Source of the DNA: Chlorokybus atmophyticus
Taxonomy: Eukaryota; Streptophyta; Chlorokybophyceae; Chlorokybales; Chlorokybaceae
DNA length: 64,000 bases
Assembly (NCBI GenBank): GCA_009103225.1
Contig: RHPI01000008.1
Location: 238,015 to 302,014, forward strand
Direction of reading: 5' to 3'
In this document: piece after piece, positions 32,358 to 44,226 of the stretch
Numbering within the stretch: position 1 is the stretch's first letter
Layout: every line of letters begins with the position of its first letter
Position numbers and translations under genes: made by a program
Notes under the pieces: generated by a model
Told to the model about the DNA's origin: nothing
What the model saw: only the letters and a program-made list of their open reading frames with translations
Database searches by the model: none

Positions 32358-35188
32358 CTAAGGGTAATCGGTGCGAAAATGGTTGAGGGCATGTTGCCTG
32401 GCTTTGAAAGTCTTAATGGCCTTCACGTAGCTTTGCGCAAGGTGGCGGCGCATTGAACCGAGTTCAAAGCCATGCAGCACCAGCCTCTCTGTGAAGGAAG
32501 GCTCGAGTAACATGTCTGGGTTCTTGTCCAATAGAACCATGCGGCTCGCATGCTTGAAAGCCAAACAGGCTCTTCCAAGGTGGTGGAACCTTTGTAATTT
32601 ATAAGACATTGGAAGGCAGCCATAAGTCAAGTGCTGGAAAAACCATCAATGCAAACATACACCATGCCCGGTTAGGTATGCTTCAAAGCAGCACTAGTGC
32701 TTGTGATAATATGATGTAGATCCTTAAATGCCTTGTATTGCAAAAGCCTGTGAAACTTGTGTGTTGTTAGAGCAATCAGGTATGCCTCCGTCACTTACCA
32801 GGTCACGTGCCATCACAACACGGAAGGTCTTGGGGATGTGTTGGCCGTACGTGCGCGAAAAGGTGTGGTCTCTAAGACGAGGGCTGCCGAAGGTGTAGAC
32901 GGTGATGTCATTACAACTCAACCCCAACCAGGCCTGCTAATCACATGCCGCTAGCATAGCCAGTGCTCCGCCGAGACTGTGCCCCACACCACCAAAGGTA
33001 TTGTCATGCGCTTTTGCTCTGCTTGCGCACCGTGCAGATGTCTCACCAACAATGCTGCAACCTATGGGAATCAGTACTGCACTTGTTGGTGCAGATTTAA
33101 CATTTAAGGCAAGCAGGTGTTTTCGGTTGACAAACAACCTTCATTATGCCTACGGGAGGTGCCATAAGACACACCGAGCTGCACACTACCTCATGAGCAG
33201 CGCTCTTCCAGCTAACATAAAAAGCCGCGATGCACACACAGCCGACTGAAGTCTTTCGGTTGATTGCTGAAGACTTTGCAAATGCATACACCTGCTGTTA
33301 TAAAAGCAGCTCATTAACACAATCGCCATCAACCTGTTGTCGGGCAATTGTTCGCCTGCTGCCTGGTAATGCACCCTCTATTTGCATGCCATTTAGGCGA
33401 ACAGTAAGAACTGCAGACTCATCACCACTGTCCATATCAGTTGGCTGAACCACGAGCCTCTAAGACAAGAACAGAGTATCGAGTAATGATTGTACCGCGC
33501 TCGTTCGTTGAAGTTGAGTGCATACAACTAATATAATACGCATGTACATGTAACTTCACTGATGGGCTTCTTACCCCTTGCCAAAGTTGCAAGGCACACT
33601 ATTACTCCGCATTCGCAAGGTGTGGCTTGCGACTCTCTTAGCGCGCCTCAGATGTGATTGGCTGCTGTTTGTCTAATTAATGGGAAATTTAGGTCTGAGC
33701 GCACGCCCGCCAGCGAGGCAGTGCCTCGAAAGGCCATGAAAATAACATCCCTTGTGCATGCAAGCACGGCTTGTCAGGCATAATGATTAAACGCAAACTT
33801 CAAATTGACGTGTATATTGTTCACCGCAAATGGCCTGGCACCTTATGGTAAAGAGATAGGCTGCGTTTTATAAGCCGTTGGTGACATGGCCGATGCAGCG
33901 AAGGCAATCACTGTTGTCATTTTGCCCAATGCTACCACTTCCCACTTGCTGTTGTTCAATCGGGAGTATCTGCAACACTTGGCGTGCGGTACGCCAACAG
34001 CACAGAAGTCATGGCCAAGACACTGTCATCGCCCACAAGACAGCGTGAGTGAGCATTAAGAGATCATAACGCACTATCTTACACCACTTGATGTCATACC
34101 TACTAGAATAGAAGTCATTGCTCATTCGATGTACTGTACCATTACCAGGTGCTGAGTGCAAAGTGCGGAGGAGAGGTTCGTTTCTGGGGCTCGTCGAAGC
34201 TGTACGCGATGACAGAGAGCAAGTCTTGAGACAGATATGCCGCTGAGGTGTTCTGGAACCATCCTTGCAACGCCCTATGATGAGAAGGAAGCCTGACGCG
34301 AGCTTGAACACAGACAGTTGTTGACATATGTGGGTGTGTAATATTAAACAAACTTCAAAACGTCATTGTGGTATAGCAGCAAAGTCATGAATTAACAGCG
34401 CCGCCAAAACTCATCAACTTATATGCACCTGCATGAGGGCGAAGCTTAGTGTCACCCATAAAGTAAAGGCTTGCGGCAACGGCAGGCCCCAAAGTATCGC
34501 TAAGAGCTATTGTAGGTTTTAACGTCCATTATTGGTGTGACGGCCAGCATGATTGAACCGACCCCAAAAAGCCAGCGCCCACTGCATAATAATGCCCACA
34601 ATAAACAAGTTGTATCCCAATCACTTGGCCTTGCACAAGCGTACACAAAAACACAGTTTGTTCATGACTGAATCAGTTGCTCAAACTCAATAGCCAACAC
34701 GTATTGACAGCAGCGCACCGATACTTGGCAAGAGGCATCTGCAAAGAACCTTTTCGGCTGGATGCGTGCACAGGACAGTGTAGCCGCAAATGCCGACATC
34801 GCACGCGGCGATGATTATGGCTCCATAGTTAGAAGGCGTGACGTTTAAAGTGGCAACTCGTAGCGCAGGGATGGCGGTAGCTATGGGCATCGGGAAGCTT
34901 GTGACCCTGTATGTGACCGCCAGCACTGTGCAAAGCACTGCATATGCCACCACTGTCATCACCTACGCATAAGCGGGTTGACACACGCAAACGCACATAA
35001 GGGACAGCTCATGCGCTCGCGCGCGCACACGCATGAACACACGCATTGCGTATGCAGGCAGCCAATACCCATCAACATATGTACATACAGCGCATTCTGC
35101 GAGCTCAAACAACTCTCTCACCTTCCAGCGGTCAAAGTTAGCTGGCATTGTGAGCGTCAGAATTGTGTAGCTTGCAAACACAACCAGC
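32358..35188 (-). CDS. Membrane-anchored class 3 (DAGL-like) lipase, internal TAG
   Basis: Exons recognised on the minus strand: 35188-35122 and 34962-34750 (hydrophobic, two or more membrane helices, e.g. VMTVVAYAVLCTVLAVTY), 34292-34146 (LSQDLLSVIAYSF), a catalytic exon ending at 32799, and 32633-32358 (RFHHLGR ... LLEPSFTERL, stop TAG). The catalytic exon has the lipase nucleophile elbow VGHSLGGALA, and VYTFGSPRLRDHTF with FRVVMARDL, the strand and acid loop of class 3 lipases. Membrane helices ahead of a class 3 lipase domain resemble sn-1 diacylglycerol lipases, which release monoacylglycerol at membranes. A TAG (32939-32937) lies in frame between these two motifs with no room for an intron. 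The exons between 34146 and 33000 are unresolved, and the 5' end may lie upstream. Confidence 0.7.
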
Positions 35189-36290
35189 CTGCCAACATTC
35201 ACACTGTAGTCACATTTCATTTTAAACATCAACTAAACAGCTGCCCCACATTATGCGTACCACCACAGGTAGTAGCCGGCTACGTCTATGGCGATAGAAC
35301 CTCTGTAAGCACCACGGCAATGTTATCAGGAGTGAAGTTGAGCGCGTACAACTAAACGCATGCAACAAGGTTAACGCCACTGCTAGGATCAGCAGTAGCG
35401 CAGCTGTTCACACCTACAGTACAAACATGCTGGCTGACTTTGCCGTAGTCAAGTCTGTAAGCTTGTCTTACAAGCTCTCTGCTCCCAAGTTTACTGCTGC
35501 AAAGCCACTCGCCTGACCACCTAAGTTGGACAAGAAACTGAAGGCAGCAGATATCAAGTGCCTTGATGCGCTCACCTATTCATGATCCCAGTCGCGGCGC
35601 AATGCGTTGCGTGAAAGCAGCGCCGGCAGTCCAGTGCAAAGAGGGTTGAGTGCGTCATAAACATGAACTAATAACGTCGCAAAATGTTTCCCCTACCAAC
35701 CGATTAAATACTGGTAACTGCCGTGCACCTAAGGATACTCATTTAGACTGTCGTGGCTCAGTCCACCTGTAATCTCGATACAAAGACCTGAGTATAACGG
35801 CCGTCCACGGCCATTTACACAAAGGGACTGACCTAGACGGACCGGTACCTGTAAGATACCTATCAGTCAAGCAAAGGTGTGACTTAGCCTAACCAACAGG
35901 CTTCCGACCGGTACGTATGAGTTGGGTACCGGCAACTTTATGGTAACTGTCCATAACCGCCAGGTACCTAGTTATCACTAATGATACCTTAGAGTACCGT
36001 CAATGATGAGTAGGTACCGCGTTTGTGTGACATCGACTGTGCAAGACGGCAATCATATATCACAACCTGATTCCATCACAGTCACATACATGTCACCTAC
36101 ACAGTACAAGCCCCACTACTAACATACTACGGTAAATAACTACACTACTACGGTAGTAGTAATACCTACTACACTACAGTCCGCCGCCGCCCTAAGTCTA
36201 GTGCTGCCGCTTGCCTGCTGCTTCCGCCCTCCTAGCCTAGTTGTTCTGAGGAAAGAGGGGCGGTCAGCTAGGGCGGCGCAACACATTATA

Positions 36291-36332
36291 CACACCACCA
36301 CCACCACCACCACCACCACCACCACCACCACC
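36291..36332. repeat. (ACC)n microsatellite
   Basis: About 14 ACC triplets, followed by AAC triplets. A CCG/CCA tract follows at about 36488-36522. The open frames across them (poly-Thr, poly-Val, poly-Pro) are artefacts of the repeat. Confidence 0.9.
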
Positions 36333-36487
36333 ACTAGAACAACAACAACAGCGCACCTGCTGGCGGCCGCCGCCGCCGCCTGGCCTGGCCTGGTGGCCGC
36401 CCTGCAACACGAAGGGTGGAAGGGCGGTCAGGCTGCGCTGCTGCGCACTACACGACAAGACATGCACAAGCACACAAGCACATACCT

Positions 36488-36518
<31 letters not shown>

Positions 36519-36600
36519 CCGCACAACGCTGAACTGCGCAAGTCAACTTGCACAGTTGAGCGTTGTGTTGCGGCTTAGCGTTTGAGTTCGCAAGGGGGCC

Positions 36601-36760
36601 GTTGAGTTTGAAAACTCAACGGCTTCCCTTATAACACCATCGGACCATTACGATGGTACATTTGTACAATCGTAATGGTACAAAAGTACCAATACAATGG
36701 TACCATTGTAATTGTGTTGCTGTACCATATCAATAGTACAATCGTACCATTGTCTTGAGA
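36601..36760. repeat. Cluster of palindromes built on GTAC/CCATTG words
   Basis: 36601-36620 is a perfect inverted repeat (GTTGAGTTT, GA, AAACTCAAC). From 36640 to 36755 words such as CCATTACGATGG, GTACCATTGTA and TACAATCGTA recur in both orientations, giving overlapping small palindromes. Confidence 0.7.
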
Positions 36761-36880
36761 CGAATCTTCCATTGTATCATACATCGGTACTTGTCCCAAC
36801 TCACCGCCACCACTCGTCACTAAGTTGGGACAGATCAGTCACTTGCTTGCCATTTTTGATACATCACCGTCGCAAAATGC

Positions 36881-37095
36881 TATACGATCGGCTGTCGGTC
36901 GTATTAATTACGTAAATATTCCGTATCATTTGTCGAAATTAGGGGATTGAGAGGTGACTTTATTGCCATAATAGGTAGGTCGTCGCCGCGGGTGCTGTAC
37001 GACCGGCGATCGGCCGTCGACATATATTACAAGCAGGTCATAACAGGCAGGCAGCAGTGCATTATATTGTACGGTAGGCTATCGGCCGTTAATTG
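36881..37095. repeat. Three spaced copies of a 25-30 bp motif
   Basis: TATACGATCGGCTGTCGGTC (36881), TGTACGACCGGCGATCGGCC (36996) and TTGTACGGTAGGCTATCGGC (37067) are degenerate copies of one motif, each followed by an AT-rich ATTA/ATAT segment. Confidence 0.6.
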
Positions 37096-40000
37096 TTATC
37101 CACAATGTACACCGGCAGTCCAGTCAGTCCCTTTATGGCCCAAGTCGTCATGGTTAGGTACGGTCAGGTAGGGTCAGGCACTCGTCAGTCCCTCAGTCCC
37201 TGGTCAGTCATCGTGTAAAATTTGTGACGAAATAGCGGCTGAGAGCACTATGCTGTACTGGCGCGGAGTGCCATTGATTGTCCTCAGCACGAATTTTGAT
37301 GGGATGGGTCAAGAGCACCATGCCCATCATATGCAAACAGCCAACGGTGAGTTCTGGTATTACCAGTTACGGAGCTCATGTCATACATCTCATGCACATG
37401 TTGATCATGAAAGCAAAATCCCTGATATCCCATTACGCTAGGCTATGAACACCAACGTCACTCGTGTTTGCTTGCAACGCGACTGAAGCCTGTTGTGCAA
37501 CAAGCAGCTGACAATGTGAGCAAGCTTTTAGCAAGACATGCCCAACGTTTGCCCAGCTACTTTGCCAGAACAGCTTGAACGGCCTCAGCGATTTCAAAAA
37601 GCTATTTACATACATAAAGAGCGCGCCAACGGCGATGAACTAGCAACTTGCAGCAAAGTTGCTGCTGATATGATGGCGCAGCAGCTGTGCGGTATTAAAT
37701 ATTTTGTGATTACTCAGCGGCGTGTTGCGAGTCGTAAAGAAAGCTCAATGCGATCTGAAGATGACTGAACATGCGTTTGTCTTAATGCTTAGCTGTGCAC
37801 ACTGTGTATTTGAGAACGATTTGGCTCATACACAATTACTTTAGCATTTGCATGTTTCTTCTAAGGTGCACATACTATATAGTATCTAGTAGACTGAAGC
37901 AGTAATTTGATAGCGAGTCTCGCAAGAAAGCGCTTCAATCATAGCCAGCATGCAAAGCCTGCAGCAAGTCCAGCTGTCCCGCCTGCCTACATAAGCACTT
38001 CGAGCTTAAGACGCGGTCCAGACGTCTCCTTCAACTTGTCACCCCAGGCAGCAAAGCCGCCGGCATTGCCGGCGCTGCTGCCGGGCTGCTGACCCTCTGA
38101 GCTTGGGCCAGGAGGAGGCGACGGTGGAGGCTGTCCCGTTGCCATCCCCCTGGAAAAACCACAACCACCTTATCAAGGTCATGCCTACTGCTCTCCCCTT
38201 CGACCTCGCCTCCGCGCTCGCCTTCATGCTCGCCCGCCCCGCCGGCCTGGCCTTGATTTTGGTCCTGGTCCTGAGCCATGCCCTGCCGCTGCTGCAAGGC
38301 CTGCATGCGCGCGCTTCGATGACATGCGACGAGCTGTGGCTGAAGTCTACACTAGCAAGTCACGAGCTGGCAAAAATGTCCCCAAGCAAGGCCTGCTGTA
38401 GGACAAATCGTCTTTAATGTTCACACTTCAAGACAAATGCATTGCACCTCTTAGACATTGGCACCTCTTAGACATTGGCACCACGACAATATAAAGGTAA
38501 GCAAAGCTTGGAGAGTTTTTTTTTGGGGGGGGGTATGGCACTGAATATTATTTATTATTGGGTGGTAAGGTGCGAACTTGAAAGTAACAATTGTCAACTA
38601 TTATGAACGTATTATAGTTTGTCATTAATGAATGATATACATACATTGACTTGATATACATAATACTGATCAAACCCTCGCAATGCTGCCAATAGGTCAA
38701 TACAATGCGCTATTGACGCGCTATGATGATTAATATCGATTCTTCGCGAAATGACCGAACGACCTATGGGAAGTGATCGAAATTCTCCACACGTCCGTGG
38801 GCACTACCGTAGTGCTCCGAAGTGTTTGTGAAAAGTGCCGAAGCATGCATTGCACAGTCTGCCCTCGCTGTAATCACATCGTTTCTTACGACACCCTCAG
38901 TAGTGATATAAAACCGATTAACCCTTTGACATGAGGCAAACTTCCACCTTTTCAAAGCCTATCACACTTCCTGTAAGGACAATCGATGCCTATAGGGAGC
39001 ATCGCTATACAAAGGGCAACATGTATGAAATGCATTGGTTAGGATTGTTTAACCTTGTTGTAGTGACAAGTGTCGATACATAGAGATGTCCGGCTCTTGG
39101 TGAATGCATATCTTTTAAAGGTAATGTCCATGTTTGGTGCCCCTTTTTTTGTGAGTGGTTAATCGTTGGTGTTAAGTGGCAGGGTCTGAAACAGTTAAAG
39201 TGATGGTTACTGATGGCGGCAGATGTTTGGGGTATGGGGCCCGCCCCGACCTCGTACCCCAAAAAACGCACGCAACTTAGCGCCCCAAAGCCCGTACCAG
39301 GCCGTTTGGAATTGCCTTGCCTCCGAGATGCCTTTAAGATATTTTCGAGCATCTTTGCAATGATTGACAATATTTTTGCGTTTTTGTGGCAACGGCCCTT
39401 GTCTATACACCATTTGCTGGACGGTTTATACCATCGAACGGTAGTCAAATGGCGCTATTTCCGTTTGGTTGAATCTGAACGTTAAGGTGTGTAAGGTTAG
39501 CATTATTTGCTTATCGTAACCTTTGCGTTATGCACGTTGAACCGCTGCACGTAACGTGGTTGAAATGTTATTTTTTGATGTACCACCTTAATAAGTGTGT
39601 TACATGCCCATGCCATATGGACCATATGCAATCATGCCGCCACATGTGGATTTTATTGTGCTCATTTTGAAAATATGCGCATATATTTTGAGCAGTTGCA
39701 TGACTTGGGGATGTGCTACGGACGGTTGAGATCTATCGCAAACAGATCGAACGGCCAATTGCTGATAGTCGCCGCCCAGTCAATGAGAGGCAGGCAACCC
39801 GGCCGGCTCAATCATACGCCCAGTCAGCATCCTCTAGTTTTCTTTATACCTGATGTTTATGTTTTGCTAATGAATCCCTCGTTGCAATCACAGTTGGTCA
39901 TTATTAGCGTTACTGCGTTGTAGTGACAGTCCGTCACTACATGGAACGAACGACACCTCCGTGTAATGAGAAAATGCCTCCAGACATTCGTGGTCACTAC

Positions 40001-40319
40001 ATCGAGGGTAGGCCATACGGTTTTTTCTGACAAAGCACTTACAATGCATAATTGCTGCCGCCGAGCAGAGTTTTGAGTTCGTAAAGTGCCTTTGCATAAT
40101 CATTTATTTCACGAACAATTCGTAGCATTACGGTACATCGAGGATGATGGGAACGGATGGAATGGACAGATCCACTGCGACAGGTCACGTGACCTCCTGG
40201 CGAAGCCATCCAGCCAGCCGTATGCGGCGGCGGCGGCGGCGGCGACGGTGGGGATGAGAAGAAAAAAGCCCGCTGCAGGCGTTGCGGTAGAATCATATTC
40301 AAGAGGTACATTGAATTGA

Positions 40320-40360
<41 letters not shown>
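40320..40360. repeat. (CT)n microsatellite
   Basis: About 18 CT repeats, 75 bp upstream of the ATG of the axonemal-type gene, so probably in its 5' leader or promoter. Confidence 0.9.
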
Positions 40361-40362
<2 letters not shown>

Positions 40363-40435
40363 CGTGCGTGCGTGCGCTTAAATAACACGTACACAAGACG
40401 TGTTGATATCCCTTACTTTACTTCATCCTGCAGCC

Positions 40436-41589
40436 ATGACGCCTCTCTCCCCACTGATGTCACCGCCCATGCCGCCTCCACCATCAACCACCTCCCCCGC
40501 AGCCCTCCCGCGCAGTAACAGCAGGCCAAGCAACAGCAGCCCCGCCTATGAGCCGGAGGTGGTGCCCACCATCGCCGCCATCGCCGCAGCAGACCAGGCA
40601 AGAGACAAACTGTTTATTTAAGTCATCTCTGAACTCACTATTGAGGTGGTTGGTGAGGGTGTTGTTGTCCTTGTTGATGTTGTTGGATCAGGCGGTAGCG
40701 ATGCTTCAACTGAAAAACGCGGCCGAGGCAGTGCCGCCGCCCTTTGCTCACACCCGCATGCGCGCGTACACCGACCACATCCGCACCCTCGGAGGCAAGA
40801 CACAACTCAACGCCATACACAACGGTTTCGATCGCATCGTGGATGTGTTTGTGTGTTCCCAGTGTGGGTGTAACCTAGCATCATGCCTTGCAGATCACTG
40901 GACTGCAGGGGGCGGTGGTATGGGTGTTGGCGTGGGCGGCATGGACAGCATAGCTTATGGCGGTGGCGGTCGTGGAGGCGATAGCAGTGGGGGAGGAGGG
41001 AGAGTGGCTGCATCTGACGCTGCGCACGCGCTGCGGGAGCTCGGGGACTTGCGCTCAGAGATTGCGCGAGTCGAGGCGGCGCTTGGATCAATCAAGGGTG
41101 GAGCGCAGGCATGTGTGTGTGTGCGCGTGCGCGTGCGAGCCTGTGTATATGTGTCCTTGAACATGCGCGCACACAGCCAGGTTTCAATGCGAAGTGCGAG
41201 GATGTGAAACAACTAATTACGTGTAACCACTGCGCAGACTGCCCCTGAAGGCAAGAGTCCTGCCATGTGGAAGAAGGAGCTGAGGACAGGCGTCACACCC
41301 ACACAGGTGTGTATGTGTGACACGACGTCCACACAGACGACCTGTATGTAACAAACCAACTCCAATACTCCCACCCACCCACCCACCCACACATCCACAC
41401 AGTCTCGCGGCGCCTTTGAAGAGCGCCGCCGCCAGTTCTACTCCCAGCATCAGTCCTCCAACCCTCTCCTCTCATCATCCATAACCTCGCTGCCGTCGGC
41501 GCAACCCGTCGCGATCGTCGGGCGCGGGGAGGCCATCGTGTTCAACGACACCATTGCGAGGATGCTGCCGCCGGGGAGCCTGAGGTGAG

Positions 41590-41629
<40 letters not shown>

Positions 41630-44179
41630 ATGGGGGATTGGGGGGTGGGGGTGGAGGTGGTGGTGGTGGTGGTGTGGGGGTGGGGTGTCAGTGTAGATGT
41701 GTGATTGCAGGAGTATTGTGGAGAAGAAGCTTGCGGCTGCGATGGAGGCTGAGCGGTGGGAGAGCAGCGTGCTTGACCGCGAGTGGGAGATGCTAGACGC
41801 CATGCAGCGCGAGGCCGCACGACAGGTGGGCGTGCATGTGCGCGTCTCAGACTGAGCACGCCTTTGCGCACGTGTGAATATGAGCATGAGACTTCCGTGT
41901 ATGCGTGAGTGGATATGTGCGTATGCATGCACGTCCATGCATGCATGGGTGGGTGAGTGGGGGTGCGAGGTGGGTGGGTACACAATCGCATACATTCAAA
42001 GCAACATTTTGTGACCTGTGTCCAGGTCTCCGTGGCATGCGCAGAAAGGGGCCACCTCATCGAACAGGTACACACCACCACCACATCCCCCCCCCCCCCC
42101 CCCTCAATGCCCCAACCNCAACCCCAACCCCAACTTACACAAACACAAACCCACTCCTCCCCCCAGGTCCGCCTCCGCTACTCCGAGTTCTTCTCCTCCC
42201 TCCGTTCCCACTCCGTCCGTCTCGGCCTCCGTCTCTCCGCCGCTTCTTCGTCGAACGCGCGGGCGGCGTCGGCGTTGCGGGAGGTCGTGAGGGAGCGGGA
42301 CCGGCTGGAGTTCGAGGGGAGGGAGGAGAGGAGGGAACGGGAGGGGATGGAGGGGAGGGTGGAGGAGACGGAGAGGGTGAGTGCTGGTGTTATTGGTTAG
42401 GACATGAGCTGTTCTGTGTCGGAGTTCTATGCTGAGTACAGTATGCACCACTATATATCTCTAAGACAACGTGCGAGCGCGCACGCGTGCACGCGAATGG
42501 CGTGCGCGCGCGCATGTTGTAGTCCGATAGCTCGCATGCGCACACGTGCACGCGTGTGTTCTAGGGAGATATATCTCTATCTACATGTTGCTACAACACG
42601 GGTACCCCGCGGGCGTACTATTGTAAGATGCATAGTGATGCATACCATACTGGTACGTGCACACGCACGCACACCCACAGCAACCCACCCACCCACACCA
42701 CTGCTTTTCTCCTCCAGGAGTTGGCCGAGCTCCGCGCCTCCTCCGAGGCCGCCCGCTCCTCCGCTTCCGCCTCGGTCGCGTCCCTCAAGTACCAGCTCGT
42801 CCATTTCGAGGAGCGTCTCCGCGCGTCCCAGCGCGAGCGCGACTCCGCCGTGATCGAAGCCACGTCGGCCCTCGAGAAGGAGCTGAGCAGAGCCATGGAC
42901 GAGAAGGACGACGTCATGCAGAGGCTGATGTTCCTGGAGAGACAACTGGCCAAGGTCAGAGACAAGAACAACAACAACAAGGAGGTGGTGGACAAGGAGG
43001 GTAGTAGTAACTCCTCCAAGGGTGGGGGTGTTGGGTCTGTGGAGCATGTGGCGAGTCAGACGGAGGATGTGGTTATTGTTGAGGAGGGTGGCGAGGAGGA
43101 GGAGGAGGAGGAGGAGGAGAGTGAGAGTGGGAGTGAGGGGGAGAGTGAGAATGGGGAGGTGACGGCGGCGGCGGCGATGCCGACGCCGAAGAAGAAGGTG
43201 GTGAAGAGGAAGGTCAGGAAGGCGAAGAAGCAGGCGGGCAAAGATAAGAAGCTCGGCGGGTTTGCGGAGCTACTCACATCTGGTGAGTTGACACAGTGTG
43301 TGTGTGTGTGTGTATGTGTGTGTGTGTGTGTGTCTGTGTGCGTGTGCATGTGTGCGTGGGAGTGTGTACTGGTTGTGCGTGCACGTGCGTGACCAACCTC
43401 CTCATTGCAGACAAGGTTGGGAGGGTGAAGCATCGTTCCTGGGCTCTCAAGTGCGTTGCCGCCATCTGGGCCGAGAAGTGCGCTCTTGACGCCGCCGACC
43501 TCGGCACCAATCCCACCAACAACACCAACAAGGCCCAACCCTTCAACGAGTTCGTGTATGACTGGCACCTCCACCGCTACGGCCTGCGCGTGTTGGCCGA
43601 CCAGAACCTCCTCGACCTCCTCGCTAGCGTGCGCGCGCACCACAAGAGCTGTCTCAAGCTCCAACTATTCGGCGAGTTGTGCGGCGTGTTGGGTGGAGGA
43701 GGGAAGAAGGCCTCGCACCCGAGCAGGTTGGCCTTCTACGTGTTCTGTCTACAAACTGTGGCGCCCAACAACATATTGAGTCTGTTCCCGGATGGAGCTG
43801 CGGGTGGAGGAGGAGGAGGAGGAGGAGGAGGAGGAGGAGGAGAAGAGGGTGGGAGTGGTGTGTATTGGATCAAACCGGCGAGGGCGGTGGAGATTATAAG
43901 AGCAACGCTTGGAAACGAGTTCACGGATGCGGCGCTACTAAGGGCGTTTATGACTACACGGGTCGAACCACTCATCAACCCCAACACCAAGTACGTGTAG
44001 CCGTGTGCATTTGCACACACTTAAGCAGATATGCACACATGCAGTCGCACACGAGATTTCACACACAAACAAGTGTGTGCGAGCACACGCACACGCACAC
44101 GCACACACGCGTGCGCTCACCGCACGCACGCATACACATGTGCTCACACAAATGCATGCACAACCGCGCGCTCCCGCGT

Positions 44180-44226
<47 letters not shown>

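Larger units (their letters stand above)
35189..40435. other. Gene-poor region with simple repeats and palindromes
   Basis: No well-supported gene. A Pro/Gln-rich minus-strand candidate at about 38306-37975 has several overlapping open frames, so it cannot be modelled. Frames at 39005-39448 (minus) and 39213-39485 (plus) overlap and have no domain. A 17-bp unit CACCTCTTAGACATTGG is duplicated at about 38447-38480. Confidence 0.4.

Noticed and set aside
32937-32939. Non-standard genetic code (TAG read as Gln) inferred from the lipase
   Set aside because: The dehydrogenase, the lipase and exon A of the M20 gene appear to end at TAG, and well-phased genes here contain no internal TAG or TAA. 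A local nonsense change is simpler.
36201-36578. Open frame with long Thr and Pro runs
   Set aside because: It is produced by the (ACC)n and (CCG)n microsatellites; the opposite strand is equally open with Val/Gly runs, and there is no domain or splice context.
39005-39485. Overlapping 147- and 90-codon frames on opposite strands
   Set aside because: Both are open over the same DNA, neither has a domain, and no supporting exons flank them.
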